Position numbers and translations under genes: made by a program
Assembly (NCBI RefSeq): GCF_002259605.1
Contig: NZ_MWWR01000003.1
Span: 186,001-250,000, forward strand
Direction of reading: 5' to 3'
DNA length: 64,000 bases
Source of the DNA: Pseudoscardovia radai
GTDB taxonomy: Bacteria; Actinomycetota; Actinomycetes; Actinomycetales; Bifidobacteriaceae
Notes under the pieces: model-generated
What the model was told of the DNA's origin: nothing
Databases searched by the model: none
The model's input: only the letters and a program-made list of their open reading frames with translations
In this document: positions 1 through 7,734 of the stretch, piece after piece
How positions within the stretch are numbered: position 1 is the stretch's first letter
How the letters are laid out: the number at the start of each line of letters is the position of its first letter

Positions 1-114
1 GGCGCCGAGCATGTGGTCCTCAACGGAATCGGGCATATGGTGCCGCTGATGTGGCCCGAACAGATACGGCACGTGGTGGACGGCGTGGCCGAACGCATCC
101 GCCGCGGATGGTGA
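1..114 (+). CDS. alpha/beta-fold hydrolase, C-terminal end (partial)
   Basis: The window opens inside a reading frame that runs to a TGA at 112-114 and gives 37 residues. It contains GIGHMVPLMWPEQI, the usual C-terminal pattern of alpha/beta hydrolases in which the His of the GxGHxxP segment is the catalytic-triad histidine, followed by an amphipathic last helix (IRHVVDGVAERIR). The substrate cannot be told from this fragment. The next gene is on the opposite strand and ends 28 bases further on. Confidence 0.6.
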   Translation, partial: GAEHVVLNGIGHMVPLMWPEQIRHVVDGVAERIRRGW

Positions 115-142
115 CTGAACTCCAAGCGGCGGATGCGTCGCG

Positions 143-2194
143 CTACTTCGTGCCGAGCACCAGCGCCTGGTACGGGGCAAGCGTGCCGTCGAACGGGCGG
201 CCCGTGATGAGATCCGTCGTTCCCCCGAAACCCTCCAGACGGTCGGTATTCGGCGAATTATGGTACACGATGGTGATGCGCGGGCCCGCAAGCGCCGCCC
301 TCCGGTGCTCGGCGAGGGCATCGTGGCCGGCCAGCTCGAAGGGCGGCATATGGCTCGCCTCGCTTTCGAGGAAGCGCGTGCTCTTCGCAATCGTGATGAC
401 GCCGCGCTCGTCATCGGCGTCCATTCCCAGCACCTCGCCCTCGTACACGGCGGGAAGCGACGTGCGCAGGCGCAGCAGCGCGCGGTACCACTCGTAGGTC
501 GGCGCATCCTGCTCGGACGGGTCCCACGGCATGCCGCGGCGGCAGTCCGGGTCGGTGCCGCCCGCCAGGCCGTACTCGTCGCCGTAGTAGATGAGCGGGG
601 AGCCGGCCGACAGCATCTGCATGGCCATCGCCAGGCGGTGCCTGGCATCGTCGTCGCCGCATTCGTGCAGGAAGCGCTGGGTGTCATGGCTGTCGAGCAG
701 ATTCCACATCAGCGGCCACGCCACGGGATGCAGCTTGCCGCGCATGAAGCCGATCTGCCGCACCACGTCGCTGGCGCGGAACTCGCCGTTCGCGAAGAAA
801 CGCAGCGCCGACCAGCGGAAGTGGTAGTTCATCACCGTGTCCCATTCGTCGCCCTCGAGGAAATCGAAGGCGGGATGCCACGCCTCGCCGCCGAGGATCA
901 CGTCCGCGTGCTTTCGGTGCACGGCCTTGCGCAGGCGCTTCCAGAAAACATGGTCGATCTCGTCGCCCACGTCCATGCGCCAGCCATCCACGTCGGCCAC
1001 GTCGATCCAATGCAGCACCACGTCGATGAAGTAATCCTGCACCTCGGGGTTCGATGTGCGCAGCTTGGGCAGGTTGCCGTAGTAGGCGAAGGTCTTGTAG
1101 TTCGGCATGCCGTGCGGGTCCAGCGGCCAGTCGTCGAGCCAGTACCAGTCCCAGTACTTCGAGTCGCGGCCGTTCTTCATTGCGTCCTGGAACGCGAAGA
1201 ACCTTTCGGAGGTGTGGTTGAACACGCCGTCGAGGATCACGCGCATGCCGCGGCGGTGCGCCTCGGCCACCAGGTCGATGAGGTCCTGGTCCGTGCCGAG
1301 CGACGGGTCGACGTGGAGGTAATCGACGGTGTCGTACTTATGCGGCGAGGGCGAGACGAAAACCGGGTTGAGGTAGATGGCGCCCGCGCCCAGCTCCTGG
1401 ATATGCGGCAGCGCCTCGATGACGCCGCGCAGCGTTCCGTGCAGGTTCGTGAAGATATTCGTGATCGGTTGGTGCCAGTCCGGTTTGTTCTTCACGTTCT
1501 CGGCCAGGCGCGCGCGGGCGGAGGCGGCTTCGGCGGCGAGGGTTTCGGGGGCGGTGGTCGCGGTCGACGTGGGAGCGGCGGTGGCGCTCGCGTCGTGCGA
1601 CGTGGCATCGTGCGTGCGACCCGCCGTTTCGTCATCGATGGCGAAGGCCGTGGGGAAGATCTGGTACACGATGGTGTTCTTCGCCCAGTCCGGCGCGTCG
1701 AACAGACTCTCCTCGCGCGATGTCTGCGGGCTGTCGAAGGCGTACAGCGGGTTCGTGGGCTCCGTGCTCGAGAACTCGTAGCCCGAGTAGTACATGGTGG
1801 AGCCGTCGCGGCCATGCAGCTCGAAGTAATACTTCGTGCACAGCGTGTTGATGTCGACCTGCGCCTCGTAGTAATCGTGCACGCCGTCGGAGGCGTAGCG
1901 GCGCATGGGGTAGGTGTAGGCGGTGCTCCAGCGGCCGTGGAACGGGGCGCCGGCTGGCGCGTCCTGGTGCGTCTTCTTCGCCTCGCCGTACAGGTCGTCG
2001 GTGCGGGAATGCAGGTAGCGGTCCTCGAGGTGCAGGATGACGGAGTCCATGTCGCCGGCGGCCGTCTCGATGCGCACGCAGAAGCGCGCGACCCCGTCGT
2101 CGGGATTCTTGCTGGAGGCGCCGCACGACGTGCTGCGGCTGAGTGCGAAGCAGTAGCGGTTATCCATTTCATGACGGATTCCGGAAAGATCCAT
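143..2194 (-). CDS. GH13 alpha-amylase family enzyme (neopullulanase / cyclomaltodextrinase-like)
   Basis: 683 residues, probably cytoplasmic because there is no signal peptide; it would hydrolyse imported malto-oligosaccharides. An N-terminal beta domain (about 1-160, CBM34-like) precedes the (beta/alpha)8 barrel. Conserved GH13 regions are clear: DGVFNHTS near 322, GWRMDVGDE with nucleophile Asp408, GGEAWH with acid Glu437, and LLDSHDT with Asp504. An Ala/Thr-rich insert (about 187-235) interrupts the start of the barrel and looks like a linker gained within the gene. The chosen ATG follows AAGGAGGGCAT, a strong ribosome site. A -10 hexamer TAGAAT lies about 105 bases upstream. The subfamily call (GH13_20) is inferred from the N-terminal domain and motif order. 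Confidence 0.9.
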   Translation of the reverse strand: MDLSGIRHEMDNRYCFALSRSTSCGASSKNPDDGVARFCVRIETAAGDMDSVILHLEDRYLHSRTDDLYGEAKKTHQDAPAGAPFHGRWSTAYTYPMRRYASDGVHDYYEAQVDINTLCTKYYFELHGRDGSTMYYSGYEFSSTEPTNPLYAFDSPQTSREESLFDAPDWAKNTIVYQIFPTAFAIDDETAGRTHDATSHDASATAAPTSTATTAPETLAAEAASARARLAENVKNKPDWHQPITNIFTNLHGTLRGVIEALPHIQELGAGAIYLNPVFVSPSPHKYDTVDYLHVDPSLGTDQDLIDLVAEAHRRGMRVILDGVFNHTSERFFAFQDAMKNGRDSKYWDWYWLDDWPLDPHGMPNYKTFAYYGNLPKLRTSNPEVQDYFIDVVLHWIDVADVDGWRMDVGDEIDHVFWKRLRKAVHRKHADVILGGEAWHPAFDFLEGDEWDTVMNYHFRWSALRFFANGEFRASDVVRQIGFMRGKLHPVAWPLMWNLLDSHDTQRFLHECGDDDARHRLAMAMQMLSAGSPLIYYGDEYGLAGGTDPDCRRGMPWDPSEQDAPTYEWYRALLRLRTSLPAVYEGEVLGMDADDERGVITIAKSTRFLESEASHMPPFELAGHDALAEHRRAALAGPRITIVYHNSPNTDRLEGFGGTTDLITGRPFDGTLAPYQALVLGTK

Positions 2195-2230
2195 ATGCCC
2201 TCCTTGGCGACGGAAGTCGGTTGCGGTTGC

Positions 2231-2270
2231 GGTGCCGGCTGGTTCCGGCTGGTGCCGGCTGGTGCCGGGT
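2231..2270. repeat. 10-bp tandem repeat, 4 copies
   Basis: The unit GGTGCCGGCT is repeated in exact 10-bp steps (2231, 2241, 2251, 2261), with one substitution in the second copy and one in the fourth. It lies in the leader region of the amylase gene. Confidence 0.8.
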
Positions 2271-2299
2271 GCCGGGTGCGTCCGGCTGTGCTTGTCACG

Positions 2300-2305
2300 A
2301 TTCTA
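2300..2305 (-). promoter_or_regulatory. candidate -10 hexamer for amylase gene
   Basis: TAGAAT on the minus strand inside GTAGAATCGT. The same 10-mer occurs upstream of the minus-strand genes at 40757-41167 and 41295-42110. No clear -35 partner is visible. Confidence 0.4.
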
Positions 2306-2736
2306 CGTTCCCACTCCCGATGCGGCGATTGGGACGAGGCGGCGGCGGGTTGTGCGCGACACGCCCGGCGTGTCGCAATGCGGTGCGTTTTCCCCTGTGT
2401 TTTCAGCGTTTGCCCAGCACGAATGGAGAAATCGTTCGGAAAATCTTGCGGGAAGGCCTGCCCGCGGTTGCGAAAACGCGAGCGGCGGACGCGGCTGTCG
2501 TAACGATATGCATTGGTATTCGCGGACGATTTTCGCGAAATCGCATCATCGTCTGTCTTCTCGTTCCCCTTTCGAAAATCCCCCGGATCGCGCGGACCGT
2601 CTGTTAGGTTCGAAACACCCGTTTTCACGCGGCCGGATTGAGGCGGCCGCCCGATGCCGCGTATCGCAGCGGCGTCGCATGAAGAATCACACGCAATTCA
2701 CTGTCTCATGGGGTGCAAGGAAAGGTGGAGAAAAGA

Positions 2737-4977
2737 ATGCCCAGTACCGAATTCGACGGCGAATCCGATGCCGTCGCATCCAGCACAGAGCAGATATTAG
2801 ACGGCCCGGCCGGGGCGCACGGCTGCGCGCATTCCTGCCCGTTCGGAGGGGAGAGGCCCGACGGGGGAGGCGCGAAGAAGACCGACGTGAAGAAGACCGG
2901 CGCGAAGGAGAAACCGACGGAAGGGGAGAAAACCATGGAGAACGCGATATGCCAGTGCGGGAGGACGTCCTGCCTTGGAAAGGAAGCCTGCCTGAGGAAG
3001 GAAACCTGCGTGGGGAAGAAAACCTGCCGGGGGAAGACCGCCGAGCAGGGGAAGAAACCCGCGGAAGAAAAGGCTGTTGCGACGGAGAAGAAAGCCGCGA
3101 CGGGGAAGAAGCCCACAGAAGCAGGAAAGAAACCCGCAGCAGGAAAGAAATCCGAGGTAAGGAAGAAACCCGCCGAAGAAAAGACAACCGAGTGCGGGGC
3201 GACGTCCGATGCGGATGCATCGTGTCGTACTCCTGCCCGCAAACGCCGCAAGATGGCGCCCGCGGACCGTCGTCGGCGGCGCCCGTCCGAACCTTTCCTG
3301 CCCGCCGGGTATTGCCACGACCGCGTCGATGGTTTTCCCGAGGACCTGCGCGGCTTGGGCGTCTGCGACGAGGACCGCTTCGCCCCGCTGCCGTATTTCT
3401 CGCTCGCCCCGATCATGGCGTACTACCTGGCCGAGCACAAGGACCTCGTGCTCGAGGCCTACGCCGAGTACCTGCGGCGGATCCAGGTGAATCCGCAGGG
3501 CATGGCGCGGTGCCTCGGGGAGATAGACGCCATCCATGACTGGTTCTTCGACTGGTTCGTCTACAGTTACAAAATCGGCAACAGCACCACGCCGCTTGCC
3601 TATTACCTGTTCGAGAACCAGGGCGGAATGCATCCGCTGACGCGCGAACGCAGCCGGGCCCTGTGGAAGGTGCTGACGAATTCGATCGAAGGCGTCTTCC
3701 AAGTGGACGTGGTCTCGCTGGCCGCGAACGTGGTGGTGCTCAGAGGCCTGTCGTCCGACGAGGAGCATGTGGTGCACGACCGCAGGCTTGCCCGTGACCT
3801 GTTCCATTGCCCGGGAGGCTATGTGTGCGGCAGGCTGACGCAGTTCGAGGACGTGTGGATGCCGACCTCGCGTCTGTTTCACATCCCGACCCCGGGTCGG
3901 AAGAACGCGATAGGCGAGGCGAGGACGGATATTGCCGCGTTCCTCAATGTCACGCGGCACCGGAGCCGGGCCGAGCGGCTTTTTGCGCAATGGGAGAGGC
4001 GCGAGACGGCGCGGCGGGAGGAGGAGAGGAGAATGGCCCTCAGGCGGCGCCGAAAGTATCCGCCGATCGAGGTGCCCGGAATGCAGGAGGGCTCTGGTCT
4101 GCTCGGCGGTGGTCTGCTCGACAGCGTTCTGTCGGAGGCTGGTCTGCTCGATGGTCTGAAGGCGAGTTCCATCCCGGGCTGCCCGGACGAGTACATCCCG
4201 GTTCTTGTGAATGTGATTAACAAGGACTGGTTCATGGCGAACGGGGTGTTCGAGCCTGCCGTGTTCCGGCCGATCTCCGGCGAGCTCGGGGCGCCGAAGG
4301 TGTGCGAAGGGGCGGACGGTGAGGCGGATGGCGCTGCGCCGGAGAGGGAGTCGAATGGGAAAGGCTCGGATGAAGCGTCGGACCGCGCGTCGGACGGCGA
4401 GGTAGGGAAGGCGCCGGACGGGAAGGCGCCCGACGGGAAGGCGCCCGACGGTGCACAGACGGGGAAGAATCGGAAAACGCGGAAGGTCATGCGCACCGCC
4501 GCGGGGGAGTCTTGGGAATGCGTCGACTCCCCGTCCAGCGGAGATTCGCTCGGCGTTCCCACCATCCCGACGCTGTTCCCGGAATCCGCCGGATACGAGA
4601 GCTTCTACGGCCTGCCGAAGAAGCGGCGGTCGAGGTCGCGCGGTCTCGGCTCGCGTATCAGGAAGGCGACGGCGAAAGGCGACTCGATTCGCTCCCGGTA
4701 CGTCGGAGGACCTTCGTCTCAGTCCGACGGACGGGGCGACGACGGTGCGGCCGGCGTGGACCTGCTCGGCATCGAGGTTCCTTTGTCTCGATGCCGCAAA
4801 ACGCATGGCTTCCTGTGGGATATCAGCGAGGTGCTGCTGGAGTCCATGCAGTTCCCCGAGGTCCTCCGGCTTGTGTTCTCCGGAACCCCGGACGGCGAAT
4901 ACGATGCGGATGCGCATGGCGCTCGCGACTACGTGATGCTGTGCCAGATGCTGTCGGAGCTCGGAATCCAGGTGTGA
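2737..4977 (+). CDS. unrecognised 746-residue protein with Lys/Cys-rich N-terminus
   Basis: I do not recognise this protein. Four parts are visible. Residues about 1-60 are acidic/Gly-rich with a CAHSC pair. Residues about 65-175 are Lys-rich, with repeated GKKP, EKK and KKPAEEK units and Cys in CQCGRTSC and in later GKETC-like steps, ending in a very basic patch (KRRK, RRRRR). Residues about 185-435 look like a folded domain (DAIHDWFFDWFVYSYKIGNS, FHCPGGYVCGRLTQFEDVW). Residues about 530-590 are disordered, with three KAPDG repeats, before a short folded C-terminus. There is no signal peptide or membrane helix. ATG 2737 is chosen over GTG 2713 because AAGGAAAGGTGGAG precedes it. It is alone between a divergent and a convergent neighbour. 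The basic tail could bind nucleic acid; that is inference only. Confidence 0.75.
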   Translation: MPSTEFDGESDAVASSTEQILDGPAGAHGCAHSCPFGGERPDGGGAKKTDVKKTGAKEKPTEGEKTMENAICQCGRTSCLGKEACLRKETCVGKKTCRGKTAEQGKKPAEEKAVATEKKAATGKKPTEAGKKPAAGKKSEVRKKPAEEKTTECGATSDADASCRTPARKRRKMAPADRRRRRPSEPFLPAGYCHDRVDGFPEDLRGLGVCDEDRFAPLPYFSLAPIMAYYLAEHKDLVLEAYAEYLRRIQVNPQGMARCLGEIDAIHDWFFDWFVYSYKIGNSTTPLAYYLFENQGGMHPLTRERSRALWKVLTNSIEGVFQVDVVSLAANVVVLRGLSSDEEHVVHDRRLARDLFHCPGGYVCGRLTQFEDVWMPTSRLFHIPTPGRKNAIGEARTDIAAFLNVTRHRSRAERLFAQWERRETARREEERRMALRRRRKYPPIEVPGMQEGSGLLGGGLLDSVLSEAGLLDGLKASSIPGCPDEYIPVLVNVINKDWFMANGVFEPAVFRPISGELGAPKVCEGADGEADGAAPERESNGKGSDEASDRASDGEVGKAPDGKAPDGKAPDGAQTGKNRKTRKVMRTAAGESWECVDSPSSGDSLGVPTIPTLFPESAGYESFYGLPKKRRSRSRGLGSRIRKATAKGDSIRSRYVGGPSSQSDGRGDDGAAGVDLLGIEVPLSRCRKTHGFLWDISEVLLESMQFPEVLRLVFSGTPDGEYDADAHGARDYVMLCQMLSELGIQV
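4411..4452 (+). repeat. 15-bp in-frame repeat encoding KAPDG
   Basis: Three near-identical copies of GGGAAGGCGCCSGAC give KAPDGKAPDGKAPDG inside the unrecognised 746-residue protein. The unit keeps the reading frame and is GGAA-containing like the intergenic repeats nearby. Confidence 0.7.
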
Positions 4978-5067
4978 TGCCGCGCCGGTGCGGGCTTGCG
5001 CTGATATATCAGGTCGTAGGCGGCGGGGGCGTCGTGATGCCGCCGTCTACGATGCGCACCGATCGCC

Positions 5068-5118
5068 GCATTCCCGTCGGTCACTGCATTCCCGTCGGTC
5101 ACTGCATTCCCGTCGGTC
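5068..5118. repeat. 18-bp tandem repeat, 2.8 copies
   Basis: GCATTCCCGTCGGTCACT is repeated exactly at 5068 and 5086, with a third partial copy at 5104-5118. It lies in the non-coding gap after the 746-residue protein and before the terminator. Confidence 0.9.
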
Positions 5119-5151
5119 GATGGAAGGGCCGTGAGGAAGAAACGGCATAAG

Positions 5152-5186
5152 AAAAGGCCGGGCGACATGTGGTCGCTCGGCCTTTT
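5152..5186. terminator. bidirectional rho-independent terminator
   Basis: A 15-bp stem starts AAAAGGCCG on the left and ends CGGCCTTTT on the right, with a five-base loop and one G-T pair. The A-run and T-run at its ends let it work in both directions, between convergent genes ending at 4977 and 5243. Confidence 0.9.
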
Positions 5187-5242
5187 CGTGTGGTTCGGTG
5201 CGCGGTGCGTGGCACACCGGAATCCGGTCCGGTTGGTCGGAA

Positions 5243-5782
5243 TCAGTTCTGCGGCTTGCCCGGATGGGCGTTGTCGAAGTTCTCGATCGTGAAGTCGCTG
5301 CCGTCACTGGCGGACAGGTGGAAGTTGGCGCCCGGCGCCGGCTGGTAGAGGTTCGCCGGATCGTTGAGGTCCTGGCCGTTGTTGATGAAGAAATCGGCGC
5401 CCTCGACACCCTGCGGGAGGGTAATCGCGACGGAGTAGTAGGCGTTGTCGGAAGACGACGACACAAGGGCGAAGCCCGGTTCGCTCTGCCACTCGTCGAA
5501 GCTGCCGCGGATGTAGTACTTGTCCTGCGGCCAGACGGCGGAATTGAAGTAGACGGTGATCGTCTTGCCGGCGGGGCCACCCGTGCGGTGATACACCGGG
5601 TACGCGTCGCGGCTTTCGATGAGGCCGGCCTGCACCAGGTCGTGGCTCTTCTTGAGGAGCCAGTTGTAGGAACGGCCGAGAACCTTGGCCGCGTCCTTGA
5701 TCTTCATCTGTGTCGTCAGCGCCTCGATGATGGATTCGTCGGAAATCGGAGCGTTGTTTGTTTTCTTGTTCTTGGTTGCCAT
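5243..5782 (-). CDS. HTH protein with C-terminal CBM25-like starch-binding domain
   Basis: 179 residues, no signal peptide, so cytoplasmic. Residues about 15-62 read as a winged-helix-like unit (SIIEALTTQMKIKDAAKVLG then LLKKSHDLVQAGLIES). Residues about 78-165 match the CBM25/CBM53 starch-binding pattern: ITVYFNSAVWPQDKYYIRG, a W in FDEWQ, the P-G-F step, and DFFINNGQDLNDPANLYQP. CBM25 domains normally sit on secreted amylases, so pairing with an HTH in the cytoplasm suggests a glycogen or maltodextrin sensor; that role is inference. ATG 5782 is chosen over an in-frame start 33 bases upstream because AGAGGGAGAA precedes it. Three direct repeats with helical spacing lie 110-165 bases upstream. 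Confidence 0.65.
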   Translation of the reverse strand: MATKNKKTNNAPISDESIIEALTTQMKIKDAAKVLGRSYNWLLKKSHDLVQAGLIESRDAYPVYHRTGGPAGKTITVYFNSAVWPQDKYYIRGSFDEWQSEPGFALVSSSSDNAYYSVAITLPQGVEGADFFINNGQDLNDPANLYQPAPGANFHLSASDGSDFTIENFDNAHPGKPQN

Positions 5783-6193
5783 GCTGTTTCTCCCTCTTTG
5801 AGCGTGAGGAGCCAATTGCCCCTTGGCACCTGTGATGTCGTGACACTTCGATGGTAACGCATGGGGTTAACAAAAACGCGAACAAAACATGAAAAATGTG
5901 GTCAAGCTCCAAGAAAATGTGGTCGCTCTCGATAAAACGTGGGGTCTGCCTCGTTTGATTGTGGTGCTCGGCTCATGCCGAAAGATGCCTCGATGACAAT
6001 CCGGTGGAGTGTGCCTCGGGACGCGATGGTCTGGCGCACTTTAACAATCGACGATTATGGAGCCTCGTTGCATCGTATTACAAGGTATGTGTGGCGAGGC
6101 CACATAGTTGCATGGGTGGAGAAATTATGTGGGTGGAGGAATCGCGCGGGGCGGGTGGGGAATCGTGAGGGCGGAGGAATCGCGCGGGTGGTC
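5783..6193. promoter_or_regulatory. intergenic region upstream of HTH-CBM gene, downstream of murI
   Basis: No gene is supported in these 411 bases. The half next to the HTH-CBM gene is unusually AT-rich and carries a minus-strand TACCAT (5851-5856, possible -10), a GTTAAC palindrome and three AAAAYGTGG-type direct repeats. The half next to murI holds a small hairpin (6090-6104) and two copies of GGAGGAATCGCGCGGG (near 6136 and 6174). Confidence 0.5.
5893..5946. repeat. three helically phased direct repeats AAAAYGTGG(GG)TC
   Basis: AAAATGTGGTC at 5893-5903 and 5914-5924, and AAAACGTGGGGTC at 5934-5946. The start-to-start distances are 21 and 20 bp, two helical turns each, so bound proteins would line up on one face of the DNA. 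They could be operator sites for the neighbouring HTH-CBM protein. Confidence 0.6.
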
Positions 6194-7042
6194 TCAGTGT
6201 CCTGTTTCGAAAAGACGATGTTCGAGCCGCATGATGCGCTCGCTGGTGTCTGAGTTCTCCAGCGTCACCGTTCCAAGCTCGGATTCGGGCAGGGCATCGG
6301 CGTCGGTGGAAGACGCTTGGGATTCGTGGGATTCTGGGGATTCAGGAGGCTCCGGGGCAAGCTGCCCCAGGGATTCGAGGATGACGTGCAGGTGGCGCAC
6401 GGTTCCCTCGTTTCCGTCGATAATCGCGACGTTGTCGGGCATGAACTCCCGGAAGTAGTCGCGGAAGAAAATGAAATGGGTGCATCCGAGCACCACGGAA
6501 TCCGTATGTGCGAGGTCGTAGTGGTCGAAGTAGCGGTGCAGCGTCTCCATGACGAGCTCGCGGTCCGTCAGGTGCCCCGATTCGACAATCGTCACCAGGT
6601 CCGGGCACGGCTGCTTCTCGATATGGTGCGTGTCTTGGAACCTTGCCATGAGGCGAGCGAACTTGCGCTCCCGCAGGGTCAGCGGGGTGGCGGCGACGAT
6701 GACGTTCTGTGGCGTGCCTCCGCCGCGGTCGCAGGCGACCTTCAGCGCCGGCTCCATGCCGATGATCGGGATGGAATACCTCTCCCGCATCTCCTGCACA
6801 CAGGCGCTCGTGGCGGTGTTGCACGCAACGACGATGGCCTTCGCTCCGGCATCGACCAGATGGTCTCCAATGGAGAAACAGTATCCGCGAATTTCCTCGA
6901 CTGTTTTGATGCCATATGGCGCATGCGCGGAATCCCCGAAGAAAACGATGTTCTCCCGGGGCATGTCCGCGCGAATCTGGCGCACGACGCTCAGTCCACC
7001 CAGACCCGAATCGAACACTCCAATCGGCGCATCGCTAGACAT
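6194..7042 (-). CDS. murI: glutamate racemase
   Basis: 282 residues. It converts L-glutamate to D-glutamate for peptidoglycan and needs no cofactor. [13 protein letters not shown] at residues 7-19 and [11 protein letters not shown] follow the family pattern. The two catalytic cysteines are Cys74 (VACNTATSA) and Cys187 (LGCTHF). The start at 7042 is preceded by AAGGAGG at ideal distance. The frame stays open for another 320 bases upstream, but only because a tandem array with units divisible by three lies there. The last 40 residues are Pro/Glu/Ser-rich and not needed for the fold. It is a single-gene unit. Confidence 0.95.
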   Translation of the reverse strand: MSSDAPIGVFDSGLGGLSVVRQIRADMPRENIVFFGDSAHAPYGIKTVEEIRGYCFSIGDHLVDAGAKAIVVACNTATSACVQEMRERYSIPIIGMEPALKVACDRGGGTPQNVIVAATPLTLRERKFARLMARFQDTHHIEKQPCPDLVTIVESGHLTDRELVMETLHRYFDHYDLAHTDSVVLGCTHFIFFRDYFREFMPDNVAIIDGNEGTVRHLHVILESLGQLAPEPPESPESHESQASSTDADALPESELGTVTLENSDTSERIMRLEHRLFETGH

Positions 7043-7091
7043 CCATCCTCCTTGGCGCGGTTCCAACCGGGAACCAGCATAATCCGTCCGG

Positions 7092-7290
7092 GCACTGCGA
7101 GGAAACGGCGCCGCACTGCGAGGAAACGGCGCCGCACTGCGAGGAAACGGCGCCGCGCAGGGGAACGGTGCCGAGCGGGGGAACGGCGCCGAGCGGGGGA
7201 ACGGTGCCGAGCGGGGGAACGGCGCCGAGAGAGGGAATAGCGCCGCGCGAGGGAATAGCGCCGCGCGAGGGAATAGCGCCGCGCGAGGGA
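7092..7290. repeat. tandem array: three 21-bp units, then seven 18-bp units
   Basis: Three perfect copies of a 21-bp unit (GCACTGCGAGGAAACGGCGC plus C; 7092-7154) are followed by seven 18-bp units (7155-7280) of the forms GAGCGGGGGAACGGCGCC and GCGCGAGGGAATAGCGCC, with a partial unit to 7290. All share a GGAA...GCGCC core. Copies are contiguous without spacers. The array begins about 50 bases upstream of the murI start. Confidence 0.95.
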
Positions 7291-7634
7291 CGAACTGTGC
7301 GTGGGAAGGAAGAACCATGCGTGGAGGGGGAAGAGGAGATGCGCGGGCGGGAAGAAACCGCATTCCACCGGTCGTGCATACTGTTCGTCACGCCCGGAAG
7401 AAGCGGTGCGCGGCGGCAAGAAACCGCCCATGGGCGGGAAGAAACCTCGTACAGGAAGAAACCACGGGAAGAAGAGCCTGCGAGGAAGGGCAAGGGAAGA
7501 GGATTCGCGAAGGAAGAGGGCCGCCAGGGAAAGGGGCCTGCGAGGGATGAGGAACCGTGAGGAAAGGAGCTCACGAGGGAAGAGACTCTGCAGAAAGTCA
7601 CCGTGCACGAGGGAAGACGTCCCAAAGACGGAAA

Positions 7635-7660
7635 CGGCCTGCGGCTTTCGCCGCAGGCCG
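7635..7660 (-). terminator. hairpin terminator downstream of patatin-like gene
   Basis: A perfect 11-bp stem, CGGCCTGCGGC with GCCGCAGGCCG, around a four-base loop. On the minus strand it is followed by a short TTT. It lies about 75 bases beyond the stop of the patatin-like gene. Confidence 0.65.
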
Positions 7661-7661
7661 A

Positions 7662-7727
7662 AACGTGTCACTGGAGGGAACGTGTCACTGGAGGGAACGC
7701 GTCTCCCAAACGTGTCTCCGGAGGGAA
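7662..7727. repeat. 17-bp degenerate tandem repeat
   Basis: AACGTGTCACTGGAGGG occurs twice back to back, followed by two diverged copies ending CTCCGGAGGGAAC. It sits between the terminator hairpin and the stop of the patatin-like gene. Confidence 0.8.
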
Positions 7728-7734
7728 CAGGAAG

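Larger units (their letters stand above)
2195..2736. promoter_or_regulatory. divergent intergenic region: amylase and 746-aa protein
   Basis: The 542 bases hold no convincing gene. Seen from left to right: a 10-bp tandem repeat (2231-2270); a minus-strand -10 hexamer TAGAAT at 2300-2305; a small hairpin with arms GCGACACG / CGTGTCGC (2356-2376); and a near-palindrome CGATTTTCGCGAAATCG at 2527-2543 that could be an operator. The purine-rich ribosome site AAGGAAAGGTGGAG sits just before the start at 2737. No regulator can be named. Confidence 0.5.
7043..7734. other. non-coding repeat-rich gap between patatin gene and murI
   Basis: The 692 bases have no gene I can support. Frames are open on both strands only because repeat units of 18 and 21 bp contain no stops. 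The gap holds the tandem array at 7092-7290; a purine-rich stretch 7290-7570 scattered with GGAAGAAACC words; a hairpin terminator at 7635-7660; and a 17-bp repeat at 7662-7727. murI must be expressed across or from this region, but no convincing promoter is visible. Confidence 0.6.

Noticed and set aside
260-2503. Long plus-strand frame opposite the amylase
   Set aside because: Frames opposite GC-rich genes stay open by composition; the minus-strand amylase has all GH13 motifs.
2797-4917. Long minus-strand frame opposite the 746-residue protein
   Set aside because: Arg/His/Pro-rich composition typical of an antisense frame; no ribosome site; the plus-strand reading has normal composition in its folded part.
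5939-6253. Small plus-strand gene upstream of the HTH-CBM gene
   Set aside because: No ribosome site and overlap with the end of murI.
7092-7290. CRISPR array
   Set aside because: Units are contiguous, with no unique spacers between them, and there is no cas gene.
6194-7363. Longer murI start at 7363
   Set aside because: The extension is PFPRSA-type repeat translated from the tandem array; AAGGAGG and the conserved GVFDSGLGG start place the start at 7042.
7168-7560. Plus-strand gene in the murI upstream gap
   Set aside because: It is a stop-free reading of repeats and purine-rich DNA with no ribosome site and no recognisable fold.
6991-7671. Minus-strand gene of 226 residues overlapping murI
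   Set aside because: It overlaps the murI start in another frame and is translated repeat (FFPP, SLARRY steps).
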